A stretch of 64,000 nucleotides of DNA, from NCBI GenBank assembly GCA_963976795.1, contig CAXBLT010000007.1, positions 57,100-121,099 on the forward strand, read 5' to 3'. Below are positions 17,732 through 26,375 of this stretch, piece after piece. Numbering within the stretch: position 1 is the stretch's first letter; each line of letters opens with the position of its first letter. Source of the stretch: UBA7359 sp963976795 (GTDB lineage: Bacteria; Pseudomonadota; Gammaproteobacteria; Eutrophobiales; Eutrophobiaceae). The notes under the pieces were generated by a model that was not told the origin of the DNA, searched no databases, and saw nothing but the letters and a program-made list of their open reading frames with translations. A program made the position numbers and the translations under genes.

Positions 17732-19531
17732 TTACCAATATTTTTCATTGCTTGATGACTGCCTATTCTGTTGTTGGTATTGATATTTAAATTTGCGTCT
17801 TAGTAATCCAGATGGATCATCAGGGATTCGGCGCAACCATTGCTCTGTTGCCTGTTGCTCTTCATCGAGTTCTTTTTCTTCCTGCGTAGAGGCTTGTGAC
17901 TGCTGCTGTTCTTCCTCTTCTTCATCACCGAGTTCTTTTGCTTGTTGCTCTTGTTCAGACTTTTGCTGTTCTTCTGATTCTTGTTCTTTTCCGTCTTGTT
18001 GTTGCTCTGAATTATCTTGTTGCTCTTGTTGTTGCTGCGAAGACTGTTGTTCCTCGGAGTTTTCTTGTTGTTCAGAATCTGATTGCTGTTTTTCTGATTC
18101 TGAGTCTTGTTTTTGCTGCTGTTCCGACTGTTCGTCCGACTTTTGATCCGAGTCTGATTGTTGCTGTTGTTGTTTCTCCAGTTCCTTTTCAATCAATTCG
18201 CGATTGAATATTGCATCTTCGTGTTCGGGATTGCTCTCCAACACCTTATCGTAGGCAGCGATGGCGTCTTCGTAGCGTCCCTGTTTAGCCATGGCGTTGG
18301 CTCGATTGTATATACTCCGCGTATCCTCTTTTTCATTTAATAGTTCTTCAACTGTCGCAAAATCCCCTTTGCGATAGTTTGCCGCAGCCTTCCATTCTTT
18401 ATCATTAAATAACTCGGAGGCTAACTCCGCTTGCTCGCTATCAAGGGCACGCATCGCCTGCTGATTTTTATTCAACCACAGATCATCCCACTCAAATGCC
18501 ATAGCCTCCTCAGGGACTTGTATCAGTACACAAATAAATAATGCTAAATAACCTCGGCGAAAACCGAATGCAACAATGGGCAAGATCAATAAAACCAACC
18601 AAGGCCCGAATTCGCGCCATCGATCAGTTTCAAACTCAGACTTGGTTTCATTAGATTCTTGCAGTCCACTATTAAAAAGCCGATTGAGTCGTTCAATATC
18701 GCCATCACCTAACTGACTCGTTTCATAATATCCACCGCCCGAACTAGCCAACAATCGCAACACCCCTTGATTCAACTTTGGAATCACGATCGTCCCTGCT
18801 TTATCTTTTAGAAAGCCGCCATCACCTAATTTCACCGGAGCGCCTTCTTCTGTCCCAATGCCGAGTATTGATACCTTATAGCCACGTCGATTGGTTTTAT
18901 TAAAAAACTTCTCAAACTCTCTATCGACTTCATCTGTGACCAATAATATATGACCTTCGCTATTACCTGCCTGTTTTAATAACTCTGCTGATTTTTCCAA
19001 CGCAATGTCAGTATTACTCCCAAGTGCAGGCATAATTTGAGGTGTCAGTGCCGTAAGCTGAGATTTTATCGTTTTTATATCGTCGGTTAACGGCGTCACC
19101 GTGAAGGCATCCCCGGCATAGACAATTAATGCCGTCTGCCCTTCTTGTCTTAAGTCCAGCAGATCGGAGATCTTGAACCGTGCACGCTCAAGTCGGCTCG
19201 GTTTAATATCATCGGCATACATTGAATAAGAGAGATCCATCGCGATAACTAATGCGGATTGTTTTTCAAATACCGGTTCAGGTAAACGTTCCCAGCTTGG
19301 TCCAGCAAGGGCAAAGATCATTACTAAAGACACAAAACCAAACAATGAAATATTGGTATATTTTTTAGCGCCAGTTCTACCTACTAATATATAAGGCAAC
19401 AGCGCAGGATCGCAGACGCTCTCCCAATGTTTATTGATTAGATGTCGTTTAGCCAGCATCCACAGAAGAATTACCAACGGAATAAGTGCAATAAACCAAT
19501 AGGGACGAATAAAATGAAACTCAGATATCAT
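17732..19531 (-). CDS. BatB-BatC fusion: VWA domain plus TPR protein
   Basis: A 600-residue protein. Two membrane helices (about 10-27 and 60-78) precede a von Willebrand A domain with a full MIDAS start DLSYS (D99, S101, S103), another helix pair follows near residues 305-345, then TPR repeats (RSIYNRANAMAKQGRYEDAI, then AYDKVLESNPEHEDAIFN) and a Gln/Ser/Glu-rich tail ending in a conserved-looking WLRRIPDDPSGLLRRKFKYQ. BatB and BatC are separate genes in many bacteria; here they form one protein. ATG 19531 was chosen because TAATG couples it to the batA stop; an upstream TTG-type start would lie inside batA. Confidence 0.9.
   Translation of the reverse strand: MISEFHFIRPYWFIALIPLVILLWMLAKRHLINKHWESVCDPALLPYILVGRTGAKKYTNISLFGFVSLVMIFALAGPSWERLPEPVFEKQSALVIAMDLSYSMYADDIKPSRLERARFKISDLLDLRQEGQTALIVYAGDAFTVTPLTDDIKTIKSQLTALTPQIMPALGSNTDIALEKSAELLKQAGNSEGHILLVTDEVDREFEKFFNKTNRRGYKVSILGIGTEEGAPVKLGDGGFLKDKAGTIVIPKLNQGVLRLLASSGGGYYETSQLGDGDIERLNRLFNSGLQESNETKSEFETDRWREFGPWLVLLILPIVAFGFRRGYLALFICVLIQVPEEAMAFEWDDLWLNKNQQAMRALDSEQAELASELFNDKEWKAAANYRKGDFATVEELLNEKEDTRSIYNRANAMAKQGRYEDAIAAYDKVLESNPEHEDAIFNRELIEKELEKQQQQQSDSDQKSDEQSEQQQKQDSESEKQQSDSEQQENSEEQQSSQQQQEQQDNSEQQQDGKEQESEEQQKSEQEQQAKELGDEEEEEQQQSQASTQEEKELDEEQQATEQWLRRIPDDPSGLLRRKFKYQYQQQNRQSSSNEKYW
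17845..18180. repeat. Low-complexity coding tract (Gln/Ser/Glu-rich)
   Basis: About 110 codons within the BatB-BatC fusion are almost only Gln, Ser, Glu, Asp and Lys (for example EQQQKQDSESEKQQSDSEQQ). The DNA is a biased CAA/CAG/GAA/TCA string. It forms a disordered linker between the TPR repeats and the conserved C-terminal WLRRIPDDP segment, and opens spurious frames on the other strand. Confidence 0.85.
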
Positions 19532-20538
19532 TACACTTCTCCCCGCGCATTCACTACCCCGGAGGTATGTCGCATCATAATCACAATGCACATCAATACT
19601 AATGCGAGTGCTAATGGCCAATAAAACAACGCTGTTTGCGGCCTGAATCGTTGGACATCTTTTTCTATCGGTTCAAGCTCATCCAACAGGGCATATATCT
19701 GCTCCAGTTGTTCTGTATCTCGCGCACGAAAATATCGCCCACCTGTTTTATCTGCAATTGCATTTAAGGTTTTTTCATCAAGATCGGCGGAAGGGTTAAC
19801 TCGTCGCGAGCCAAATATTGAGCGCACAATCATCTCATCTGCGCCGATACCAATGGTATAGATCTTCATGTTTTCATGTGCCGCTAATTCGGCTGCTGCA
19901 AGCGGTTCGACTTCGCCAGCCGTATTTGCCCCATCGGTTAATAATATCAATACCCGACTTTTCTCATCTTGATCACGTAATCGTTTAACCGCCAAGCCAA
20001 TCGCATCACCTATTGCCGTAGATTTCCCCGCTAGACCTATCGCTGATTCATATAACAATGTTTTAACGGTTAAACGGTCAAAGGTTAGTGGTGTTTGCAA
20101 ATAAGCCTGTTCACCAAACAAAATCAATCCAAGCCGATCTCCTACTCTCCTCTCAATGAACTCCCCGGCGACATATTTGGTGGCCATCAATCGATTAACT
20201 TTTTCATCCTTGATAATGAAGTCTTCCTCTTCCATGCTACCGGACAGGTCAACAGCTAACATTAGGTCACGTCCGCTCATGGGAATCTCAATAAAGTCAC
20301 CGAGCCATTGCGGACGCGTTGCCGCAGTCACTAAGCAACACCAGGCAATAATAGCCAACCAGATCAATCGCCGTTTAACATCGACGTGATGTTCATCATT
20401 AGAATGCGTGCTGAATTCAGCCAGAAATGGAACACGTAGCGCAGCTTCATTGACCACTTCCACAGGTTGTAATACAAATCGAATGATTAGCGGCAAAGGT
20501 AACAACGCCGCAACCCAGGGCCATTCGAAATGAATCAT
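19531..20538 (-). CDS. batA: BatA: VWA-domain membrane protein
   Basis: A 335-residue protein: N-terminal helices (about 8-22 and 57-75), a von Willebrand A domain with intact MIDAS residues DLSGS (D97, S99, S101), LLTDGANTAGEV near the second metal-ligand loop, and a C-terminal helix (about residues 305-325). In Bat systems BatA and BatB are membrane VWA proteins thought to assemble together and to work with the MoxR ATPase. Its ATG overlaps the DUF4381 stop (ATGA), and its TAA overlaps the next start (TAATG). Confidence 0.93.
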   Translation of the reverse strand: MIHFEWPWVAALLPLPLIIRFVLQPVEVVNEAALRVPFLAEFSTHSNDEHHVDVKRRLIWLAIIAWCCLVTAATRPQWLGDFIEIPMSGRDLMLAVDLSGSMEEEDFIIKDEKVNRLMATKYVAGEFIERRVGDRLGLILFGEQAYLQTPLTFDRLTVKTLLYESAIGLAGKSTAIGDAIGLAVKRLRDQDEKSRVLILLTDGANTAGEVEPLAAAELAAHENMKIYTIGIGADEMIVRSIFGSRRVNPSADLDEKTLNAIADKTGGRYFRARDTEQLEQIYALLDELEPIEKDVQRFRPQTALFYWPLALALVLMCIVIMMRHTSGVVNARGEV

Positions 20539-21035
20539 TTCTCACCCCTCTTTCGTTTACCAACTGTCTCAATCCACGCTGAGATTAATTGGATCAACTC
20601 ATCACTATTAAACTCTGGATCGGCTTGATATGGTGCCTCAATCAGAACGCGACCTATACCATTATCAAATTCATTCTTGTCTGAATATTGATCAAGAAAT
20701 CTTAACCATTCTGCTCCTGTCAATCCCGCAGATTCTTGACGTGGAAGAATACTAATACTCAAACGCCGTATTAATTCCGATAGTTCTTTTACCAGGTTTG
20801 ATTTGTCCTGATTGATATTAAAGTCAGTTTTAATACGTTCTAATTCTTGCTTGGCCAGAAAAAGCGCTGATATTTTGTGATTGCGATAACGTCGAATTAA
20901 ATACCCCGTTAGTAACACGGTAATGACAAGCAACATAACTAATGCCCACCATCCAGGCGCAAGCGGCCACCACGAAACAGCATCGGGTAAATGGATATCG
21001 CGTAGCGGTAAACTCGCTGGGTCAGTACCTTGCAT
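20535..21035 (-). CDS. DUF4381 domain membrane protein
   Basis: A 166-residue protein with an N-terminal LPDAVSWWPLAPGWW motif, one membrane helix (about residues 27-47) and a helical cytoplasmic domain (LIRRLSISILPRQESAGLTG, EWLRFLD). This is the DUF4381 family, normally found between DUF58 and VWA genes in MoxR/Bat clusters. The function is unknown. The start region reads GTGATG overlapping the DUF58 stop; ATG at 21035 is chosen. Confidence 0.86.
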   Translation of the reverse strand: MQGTDPASLPLRDIHLPDAVSWWPLAPGWWALVMLLVITVLLTGYLIRRYRNHKISALFLAKQELERIKTDFNINQDKSNLVKELSELIRRLSISILPRQESAGLTGAEWLRFLDQYSDKNEFDNGIGRVLIEAPYQADPEFNSDELIQLISAWIETVGKRKRGEK

Positions 21036-21964
21036 CACCTGGCTCGAAGACCTTCTTTAATCACTTTTTCAGGATTATCTTCTGTACGACAACACAGATA
21101 ATTCATATGACACGACCGTGCCGTCTTTAATAATAATTCTTTGTGTGCATTGAATTTATGGGTATGTTCATCTATGAGTTTTTGATTATGCGTGTCAAAT
21201 TCTAATTCTTGTTTTCCATTCGTAATCCGATAATTTCCGGCAGGCGGCAAAAACTCTTCCAACCAATCATAGATATGTACCATGACCACTTCGTTATGCT
21301 GTCGCATACGAATAAGATGGGAGCGACAGTCTTCATCTAATCCTCGAAAGTCACTCAACAAGATGACCATACTCCCCGGTTTCACCAATCGACGCAGATT
21401 GATTAATGAATGCAATAATCCTTGCTGCTTTTCTTCATTGATATCGGGTTGTTGCCAACTAGGATGCTCCACCATATGTTTAATCAATCTCAGTACTGCA
21501 GATTTTCCACGTTGCGGTTTTAATTCTTTGTGTACCGTATCAGAAAATACTATTCCACCAACCCGATCACCCTGTCGTTGTGCAGTCCAGGCAAATAAAC
21601 TGGCAAGCTCAGCCGCAATAACCGCCTTGAATTTTCCGCGCGTCGCAAAAAACATAGGTGCCCGAAAATCCACCCATAGATGAACTGGACGTTCACGTTC
21701 TTCCCGAAATAGTTTTGTGTGTGCTTTACCAGTACGCGCTGTTACTCGCCAATCGATGTTTCGAATATCATCACCGGGTTGATACAACCTTGATTCATCG
21801 TACTCCATACCCCGACCTTTAAAGGCCGATTGATAGTCTCCCGCTTGCAGCGCGCCAATTAATCCGGATTTAAGTGATAAACCATGACTCTTTCTACTAA
21901 GCGCAATTAAACCTGCCGTTGTGATATTCGCCGGAGTTGGAATTTGTTCAGAGACTACAGACAT
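21035..21964 (-). CDS. DUF58 domain protein
   Basis: A 309-residue soluble protein with the DUF58 signature YQPGDDIRNIDWRVTARTG near residue 65 and a VWA-like fold in the C-terminal two thirds (FRGLDEDCRSHLIRM). DUF58 proteins accompany MoxR ATPases and are presumed clients or adaptors. It is 11 bases downstream of moxR. Confidence 0.9.
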   Translation of the reverse strand: MSVVSEQIPTPANITTAGLIALSRKSHGLSLKSGLIGALQAGDYQSAFKGRGMEYDESRLYQPGDDIRNIDWRVTARTGKAHTKLFREERERPVHLWVDFRAPMFFATRGKFKAVIAAELASLFAWTAQRQGDRVGGIVFSDTVHKELKPQRGKSAVLRLIKHMVEHPSWQQPDINEEKQQGLLHSLINLRRLVKPGSMVILLSDFRGLDEDCRSHLIRMRQHNEVVMVHIYDWLEEFLPPAGNYRITNGKQELEFDTHNQKLIDEHTHKFNAHKELLLKTARSCHMNYLCCRTEDNPEKVIKEGLRAR

Positions 21965-21975
21965 AACAGAAATAC

Positions 21976-22938
21976 TCAGGGTACAGCGATACGCGATATT
22001 AATTCTGATATAACGCTATCCGTAGTAATCCCCTCTGCCTCCGCTTCATAATTTAAAATCAAACGATGACGTAATACTTCGTGAGCAACAGCCTGAACAT
22101 CTTCAGGGCCGACATAATCACGTTGTTGCAACCATGCATGAGCGCGCGCACATCTATCTAATGTAATAGTCGCTCGTGGACTGGCACCATATTGCAGCCA
22201 TTGATTAAGATCATCCCCGTAGGCACTTGCATTTCTTGTCGCGAGAACAATCTGTAATAAATACTGTTCAATGTTGTCTGCCATGTAAAGCGACAAGACT
22301 TCATCTCGAGCAGTAAATATGTCTTGCTGCTTTACCGGCGTCATTGTCTCAAGTGTTGATGATTGCTTCGCTTCAGCTCTAGCCAACTTTAAAATGTCGT
22401 GTTCTTCTTCAGCCTTGGGATAATCGATAGTGACGTGCATCAGGAATCTATCCAGTTGCGCTTCGGGTAACGGGTAGGTCCCTTCCTGCTCAATGGGGTT
22501 TTGTGTTGCCATCACCAGAAACAACCCCGGCAAGGTATATGTTTTCTTGCCAACGGTTATTTGTCTTTCGGCCATCGCCTCAAGCAATGCAGACTGAACC
22601 TTGGCAGGAGCACGGTTAATTTCATCGGCAAGTACCAGGTTATGAAACAAAGGCCCCTGTTGAAAGACAAAGCTACCTTCTTGTTGACGATAAATTTCAG
22701 TCCCCGTTAAGTCAGCAGGTAGTAGATCCGGCGTAAATTGAATACGGTGAAAATCACCTTCAATCCCATCGGCCAGAACTTTAATTGCCCTGGTCTTTGC
22801 CAGACCTGGCGCACCCTCAACGAGTAAGTGACCATCGGCCAGTAAAGCAATCAATAAACGGTTAACCAGTTGTCCCTGGCCAATAATATGCTCTCCAATA
22901 TAGGATTGCAGTCGATGAATTTCAGAAATGACAGACAT
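21976..22938 (-). CDS. MoxR-family AAA ATPase
   Basis: A 320-residue MoxR-type AAA+ ATPase. Walker A is EGAPGLAKTRAIK (about residues 40-50) and Walker B is LVLADEINRAPAKVQSALLE, followed by sensor 1 FLVMATQNPIEQEGTYPLPE. MoxR proteins act as chaperones that activate or assemble VWA-domain partners, here batA and batB/C. First gene of the operon. Confidence 0.94.
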   Translation of the reverse strand: MSVISEIHRLQSYIGEHIIGQGQLVNRLLIALLADGHLLVEGAPGLAKTRAIKVLADGIEGDFHRIQFTPDLLPADLTGTEIYRQQEGSFVFQQGPLFHNLVLADEINRAPAKVQSALLEAMAERQITVGKKTYTLPGLFLVMATQNPIEQEGTYPLPEAQLDRFLMHVTIDYPKAEEEHDILKLARAEAKQSSTLETMTPVKQQDIFTARDEVLSLYMADNIEQYLLQIVLATRNASAYGDDLNQWLQYGASPRATITLDRCARAHAWLQQRDYVGPEDVQAVAHEVLRHRLILNYEAEAEGITTDSVISELISRIAVP

Positions 22939-23375
22939 AATTAACTCTTAATTTTTTATTTGTTGTTATTGACACTTAAATTCCGGGAAATATCCCTTAG
23001 GTTTTACGGGAAAGTTCAATGTTTCCTGCTAAGCCTCAATCATGATATAGATCCCTTCATATAAATCACCGCTCTTGTGCGGTCACTGCGGGTCCTCGAC
23101 TTTGGCTTCTGCGTCGTTCAATCTCCTGTATCCTTACAAGCCTTCCTGCGTGCACTATATACGACCATCATGGATGGAGAAAGTCTCGAAAATGCAGGCG
23201 TAATTTCCGCCCATTACACCCATGTAAATTACAATTCATGTATTATCTCATTCAAAACAGATGTTTCAAAATTTGTAAGGAAGAGGCTTTACGCTATTAA
23301 CCACTGGCGTTGGCACGAGATTTTTAATCAAATCAGCATCTGAAACACTCAAGGATATTCGTGGAAGAAAACATT
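22939..23375. other. Intergenic region between the divergent Bat and envelope operons
   Basis: The 437 bases hold no convincing gene. A short open frame at 23077-23343 encodes a peptide without recognisable family or ribosome site. The region should contain the promoters of the leftward moxR operon and the rightward operon starting at 23376; no clear -35/-10 pair or palindrome was picked out. Confidence 0.5.
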
Positions 23376-23729
23376 ATGAGCCTAGCTACTATCAACACAA
23401 TATTAAATACAGCGCCGATCGTAATTCAGGGCGCGACACGTTTAATAAAACTGATACGCGATCAGGGCCACGACAATGAATCTAATGAAGAAATTCCTGA
23501 GACAATTGAAGGGATAAAAGATGAAGTCGCGCGTCTTCATCAACGCATGGATACAAATAACGAATCCAATGTCGAACAAATAAAATTGATTGAGGAGCTT
23601 GCCCGACAAAATGAAACACTTGCTGCACAATTGAAAAACACAGTTACTCATCTAAATAGAATTACCGTCCTTGCTTTGATAGCAATACTGATATCAGTTG
23701 TTTCTTTGACATATTTATTAGTAGCATGA
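23376..23729 (+). CDS. Small tail-anchored coiled-coil membrane protein
   Basis: A 117-residue protein: a helical N-terminus (MSLATINTILNTAPIVIQGA), a charged coiled-coil segment (about residues 40-90, IKDEVARLHQRMDTNNES and IEELARQNETLAAQL) and a C-terminal membrane helix (ITVLALIAILISVVSLTYLL). No family named. GGAAG lies ten bases before the ATG. Its stop overlaps the next start by four bases (ATGA), so they are coupled. Confidence 0.78.
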   Translation: MSLATINTILNTAPIVIQGATRLIKLIRDQGHDNESNEEIPETIEGIKDEVARLHQRMDTNNESNVEQIKLIEELARQNETLAAQLKNTVTHLNRITVLALIAILISVVSLTYLLVA

Positions 23730-24034
23730 AAAAGATATATAGCAGCGACAATACAATCATGGCAGGACACGTTCATAGTCTTCTGGAGGCCAATGAAATC
23801 GATTGCCATCTACGTAATATGAATTTAAGTGGTGGCATTGGTGAGCTACCGATCAATGAATGCTGGCCTGAGGTCTGGGTAAACAATGATGCAGACTACA
23901 CCTTCGCCAAACGCTTGATAGACAACGTGCTTGCTAATGCTGAAAAAAAAGATGACTGGCAATGTCTGTGCGGTGAATTGATTGAAGGCCAGTTTGACGT
24001 TTGTTGGTCTTGTGGAAATGAAAGAAGCACGTGA
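23726..24034 (+). CDS. DUF2007 domain protein with C-terminal zinc-ribbon-like cysteines
   Basis: A 102-residue protein. The first 70 residues match DUF2007 ('putative signal-transducing protein', KKIYSSDNTIMAGHVHSLLE, then EANEIDCHLRN and PEVWVNN). The end holds a CxC...CWSC arrangement (WQCLCGELIEGQFDVCWSCG) that could bind zinc. The function is unknown. Coupled to the upstream gene. Confidence 0.8.
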   Translation: MKKIYSSDNTIMAGHVHSLLEANEIDCHLRNMNLSGGIGELPINECWPEVWVNNDADYTFAKRLIDNVLANAEKKDDWQCLCGELIEGQFDVCWSCGNERST

Positions 24035-24039
24035 ACTGA

Positions 24040-24813
24040 ATGTATATCACCTGTCCCAAGTGCAGTTATGAACGCCAATCTGATGAAAAGGTAAACCCGG
24101 ACACCTGCCCAGCCTGCGGTATAATTTTTTCAAAATGGATGAAGCAGAAATTTTCATCTCCAGAAGCCAAAAGGACGGCACGAAACAATATAGAAATCTC
24201 TGGTTTCCCAAGAATTATAAAAGCAATCAGCTCAAGTTTGTTTTTTGTTGAAGATAAAGTAAACCCGTTTATATTTTATGGCCGCGTTCTGGTCTTTATC
24301 GGTATTGCTGTGTGGGGTTGGCAATTTATCAATATGGATTTTATTAATAACCCAACGGAAATAGGCAATTCTTATTTGCACAGAATAAACCTGGTTTTCC
24401 ATGAAGCCGGGCATATTGTATTCATGCCCTTTGGTTGGTTTATGACAAAACTTGGTGGCACACTTGGTCAGCTCTTGATGCCTGTAGCCGTTATACTCAC
24501 TTTTTTGATAAAAAGTAAAAATAACTTTGGTGCAGCAGTCGGGCTTTGGTGGTTAGGCCAAAGTTTCATGGAATGCGCACCTTATATTGATGATGCCTAT
24601 AATCAACAGTTAGTGTTGCTTGGTGGGGTAACAGGTGCAGACAAACCGGGTTATCATGACTGGAATGCGATGTTAATAGATTTAGGAAAGCTGGACTCGC
24701 ACCGGGAAATTGCGCACACATTTAATACAACAGGAACACTCTTGATTTTACTTGCGCTTGTGTGGGGTGGCTATTTACTTTACAAACAATTTAAAAATAT
24801 CGATTCAATATGA
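24040..24813 (+). CDS. Membrane protein with zinc ribbon and HExxH motif
   Basis: A 257-residue protein. An N-terminal zinc ribbon has C5, C8, C23 and C26 (CPKC and CPAC). Several membrane helices follow (about 80-98, 115-160, 165-185, 225-245). The motif HEAGH at 121-125 inside a membrane segment is the HExxH zinc motif seen in M50 site-2 proteases, but I see no clear second M50 motif (NxxPxxxxDG), so protease activity is only possible. It sits five bases after the DUF2007 gene and overlaps dacB by four bases. Confidence 0.75.
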   Translation: MYITCPKCSYERQSDEKVNPDTCPACGIIFSKWMKQKFSSPEAKRTARNNIEISGFPRIIKAISSSLFFVEDKVNPFIFYGRVLVFIGIAVWGWQFINMDFINNPTEIGNSYLHRINLVFHEAGHIVFMPFGWFMTKLGGTLGQLLMPVAVILTFLIKSKNNFGAAVGLWWLGQSFMECAPYIDDAYNQQLVLLGGVTGADKPGYHDWNAMLIDLGKLDSHREIAHTFNTTGTLLILLALVWGGYLLYKQFKNIDSI

Positions 24814-26258
24814 ATTATTTTTGCTTAGTATTGAGAGACCAATTGTCTCGCATGGTCTTCTGTTTGGCAGTCTTACTCAGTAACCATGCTGTCGCTGATC
24901 ACAGCGTTGAACACTTGCCCGCATCTGTCAATAAAATACTGGCAAAACATAAACTCCCTAAAGATTCTTTAAGTATTTATATACAAGAGTTTGATGCAAA
25001 CGATCCACTGGTTGCGTTAAACATTGACACCCCACGAAACCCGGCCTCCGTTATAAAGTTATTAACGACCTATGCCGGTCTTGAAATACTCGGTCCTCAT
25101 TATACCTGGGAAACCCATGTCCATCTTGATGGAAAATTAAATAACGGTACGCTCGATGGGGATTTAATCATCGAAGGTCGCGGCGATCCTTTCCTCGTGC
25201 GGGAAACGTTCTGGCACTTATTATTTACATTACGTAACCGTGGCATACAACATATTAACGGTGACCTGCTTATTGATAATGAGTATTTTGAAGATGAAAA
25301 CGGCTCACCTGCAGACTTTGACAATAAACCTTACCGGGTCTACAACACCTTTCCTGATGCTGCATTACTAAATTTTCGAGCACATCAATTCAATTTCATC
25401 CCAATGGATAAAAAACTTCACGTCTATGCAGATCCACCGGCTTCAAATCTGCAGATTAGAAATAAAGTGAAACTAGTCAATGGCGCGTGCAAGGGAAAAC
25501 ATCGCCAATTAAAATTTAATGTCATTAAACAAGCTTCTCTCACTACTATTGAGTTTAGCGGGAATTATCCTAAACGTTGCGGCAATCAATCGCTGTTGCG
25601 TACCGTTTTACCCAACGGTGACTATATCTTTGGGGTCTTCAAAGCATTATGGGAAGACATGGGCGGCACCATCAATGGAAACATTGGCGAAACGAGCATT
25701 GATGACGATAAACCATTTTATATAGTGCCATCCAAGCCTTTGAGTGAAGTGATCACCTATATTAACAAATACAGCAACAATGTAATGACGCGGCAACTAT
25801 TACTCACTATAGGTAAAGAAAATGATGATAACTACGGCAACAAGGTTGCGGGCAGAAAGGTCATCGCTGAATGGCTGCATGATATCGGCATTCCTGCCCC
25901 AGAGTTAATCATAGAAAATGGTTCTGGTCTTTCACGCAGTGCTCGAATATCCGCCCGCACATTGGCTATGATGTTAGAACATGCACTACAAAGTCCTTAC
26001 CAACCAGAATACTTTTCATCACTTCCCTTAGTCGGTATTGATGGCACTGTAAGAAAACGACTTAAAGGCATTATTCCACCAGGCAGTGCTCGTATAAAAA
26101 CCGGGATTATTGATAATGTCAGATCAATGGCAGGTTATGTGAAAAGCAAGAGTAATAAAAATTATATTATTGTTTCATTACAAAATTATAAAGGCATTCA
26201 AAACACTACAGGTACATTGGTTCAGGATGAGTTATTGAAATGGTTATATAAACAATAA
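24810..26258 (+). CDS. dacB: D-alanyl-D-alanine carboxypeptidase/endopeptidase (PBP4)
   Basis: A 482-residue S13-family penicillin-binding protein with a signal peptide (cleaved near residue 29, HAVA). The three active-site motifs are present: SxxK in PASVIKLLTTY (about residue 78), SxN in KYSNNVMTRQ, and KTG in RIKTGIIDNV. It trims or cleaves peptidoglycan peptides in the periplasm. Start ATG at 24810 overlaps the upstream stop (ATGA). It is the last gene in the four-gene operon. Confidence 0.94.
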   Translation: MNYFCLVLRDQLSRMVFCLAVLLSNHAVADHSVEHLPASVNKILAKHKLPKDSLSIYIQEFDANDPLVALNIDTPRNPASVIKLLTTYAGLEILGPHYTWETHVHLDGKLNNGTLDGDLIIEGRGDPFLVRETFWHLLFTLRNRGIQHINGDLLIDNEYFEDENGSPADFDNKPYRVYNTFPDAALLNFRAHQFNFIPMDKKLHVYADPPASNLQIRNKVKLVNGACKGKHRQLKFNVIKQASLTTIEFSGNYPKRCGNQSLLRTVLPNGDYIFGVFKALWEDMGGTINGNIGETSIDDDKPFYIVPSKPLSEVITYINKYSNNVMTRQLLLTIGKENDDNYGNKVAGRKVIAEWLHDIGIPAPELIIENGSGLSRSARISARTLAMMLEHALQSPYQPEYFSSLPLVGIDGTVRKRLKGIIPPGSARIKTGIIDNVRSMAGYVKSKSNKNYIIVSLQNYKGIQNTTGTLVQDELLKWLYKQ

Positions 26259-26375
26259 CCTTACTATTATCTCTCAAACCCATATCTATAAAACCCAATA
26301 ACATGAATCCATCATGGAACTGCTATTTAGTAGAATCCTTGAATAATTCGTGACTAATGAATAATAAGTTTAAAA

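Noticed and set aside
17793..18207. Open frames rich in Cys/Ser or Val/Leu on the + strand (and Asn/Lys-rich on the - strand)
   Set aside because: They are produced by the biased CAA/CAG/GAA tract of the BatB-BatC linker read in other frames.
23077..23343. Open frame of 88 residues between the Bat and envelope operons
   Set aside because: No family, no ribosome site, poor amino-acid composition; the region is better explained as a divergent promoter region.
24040..24813. Firm assignment as an M50 site-2 protease
   Set aside because: Only the HExxH motif is visible; the second M50 motif was not found, so it is reported as a membrane HExxH protein only.
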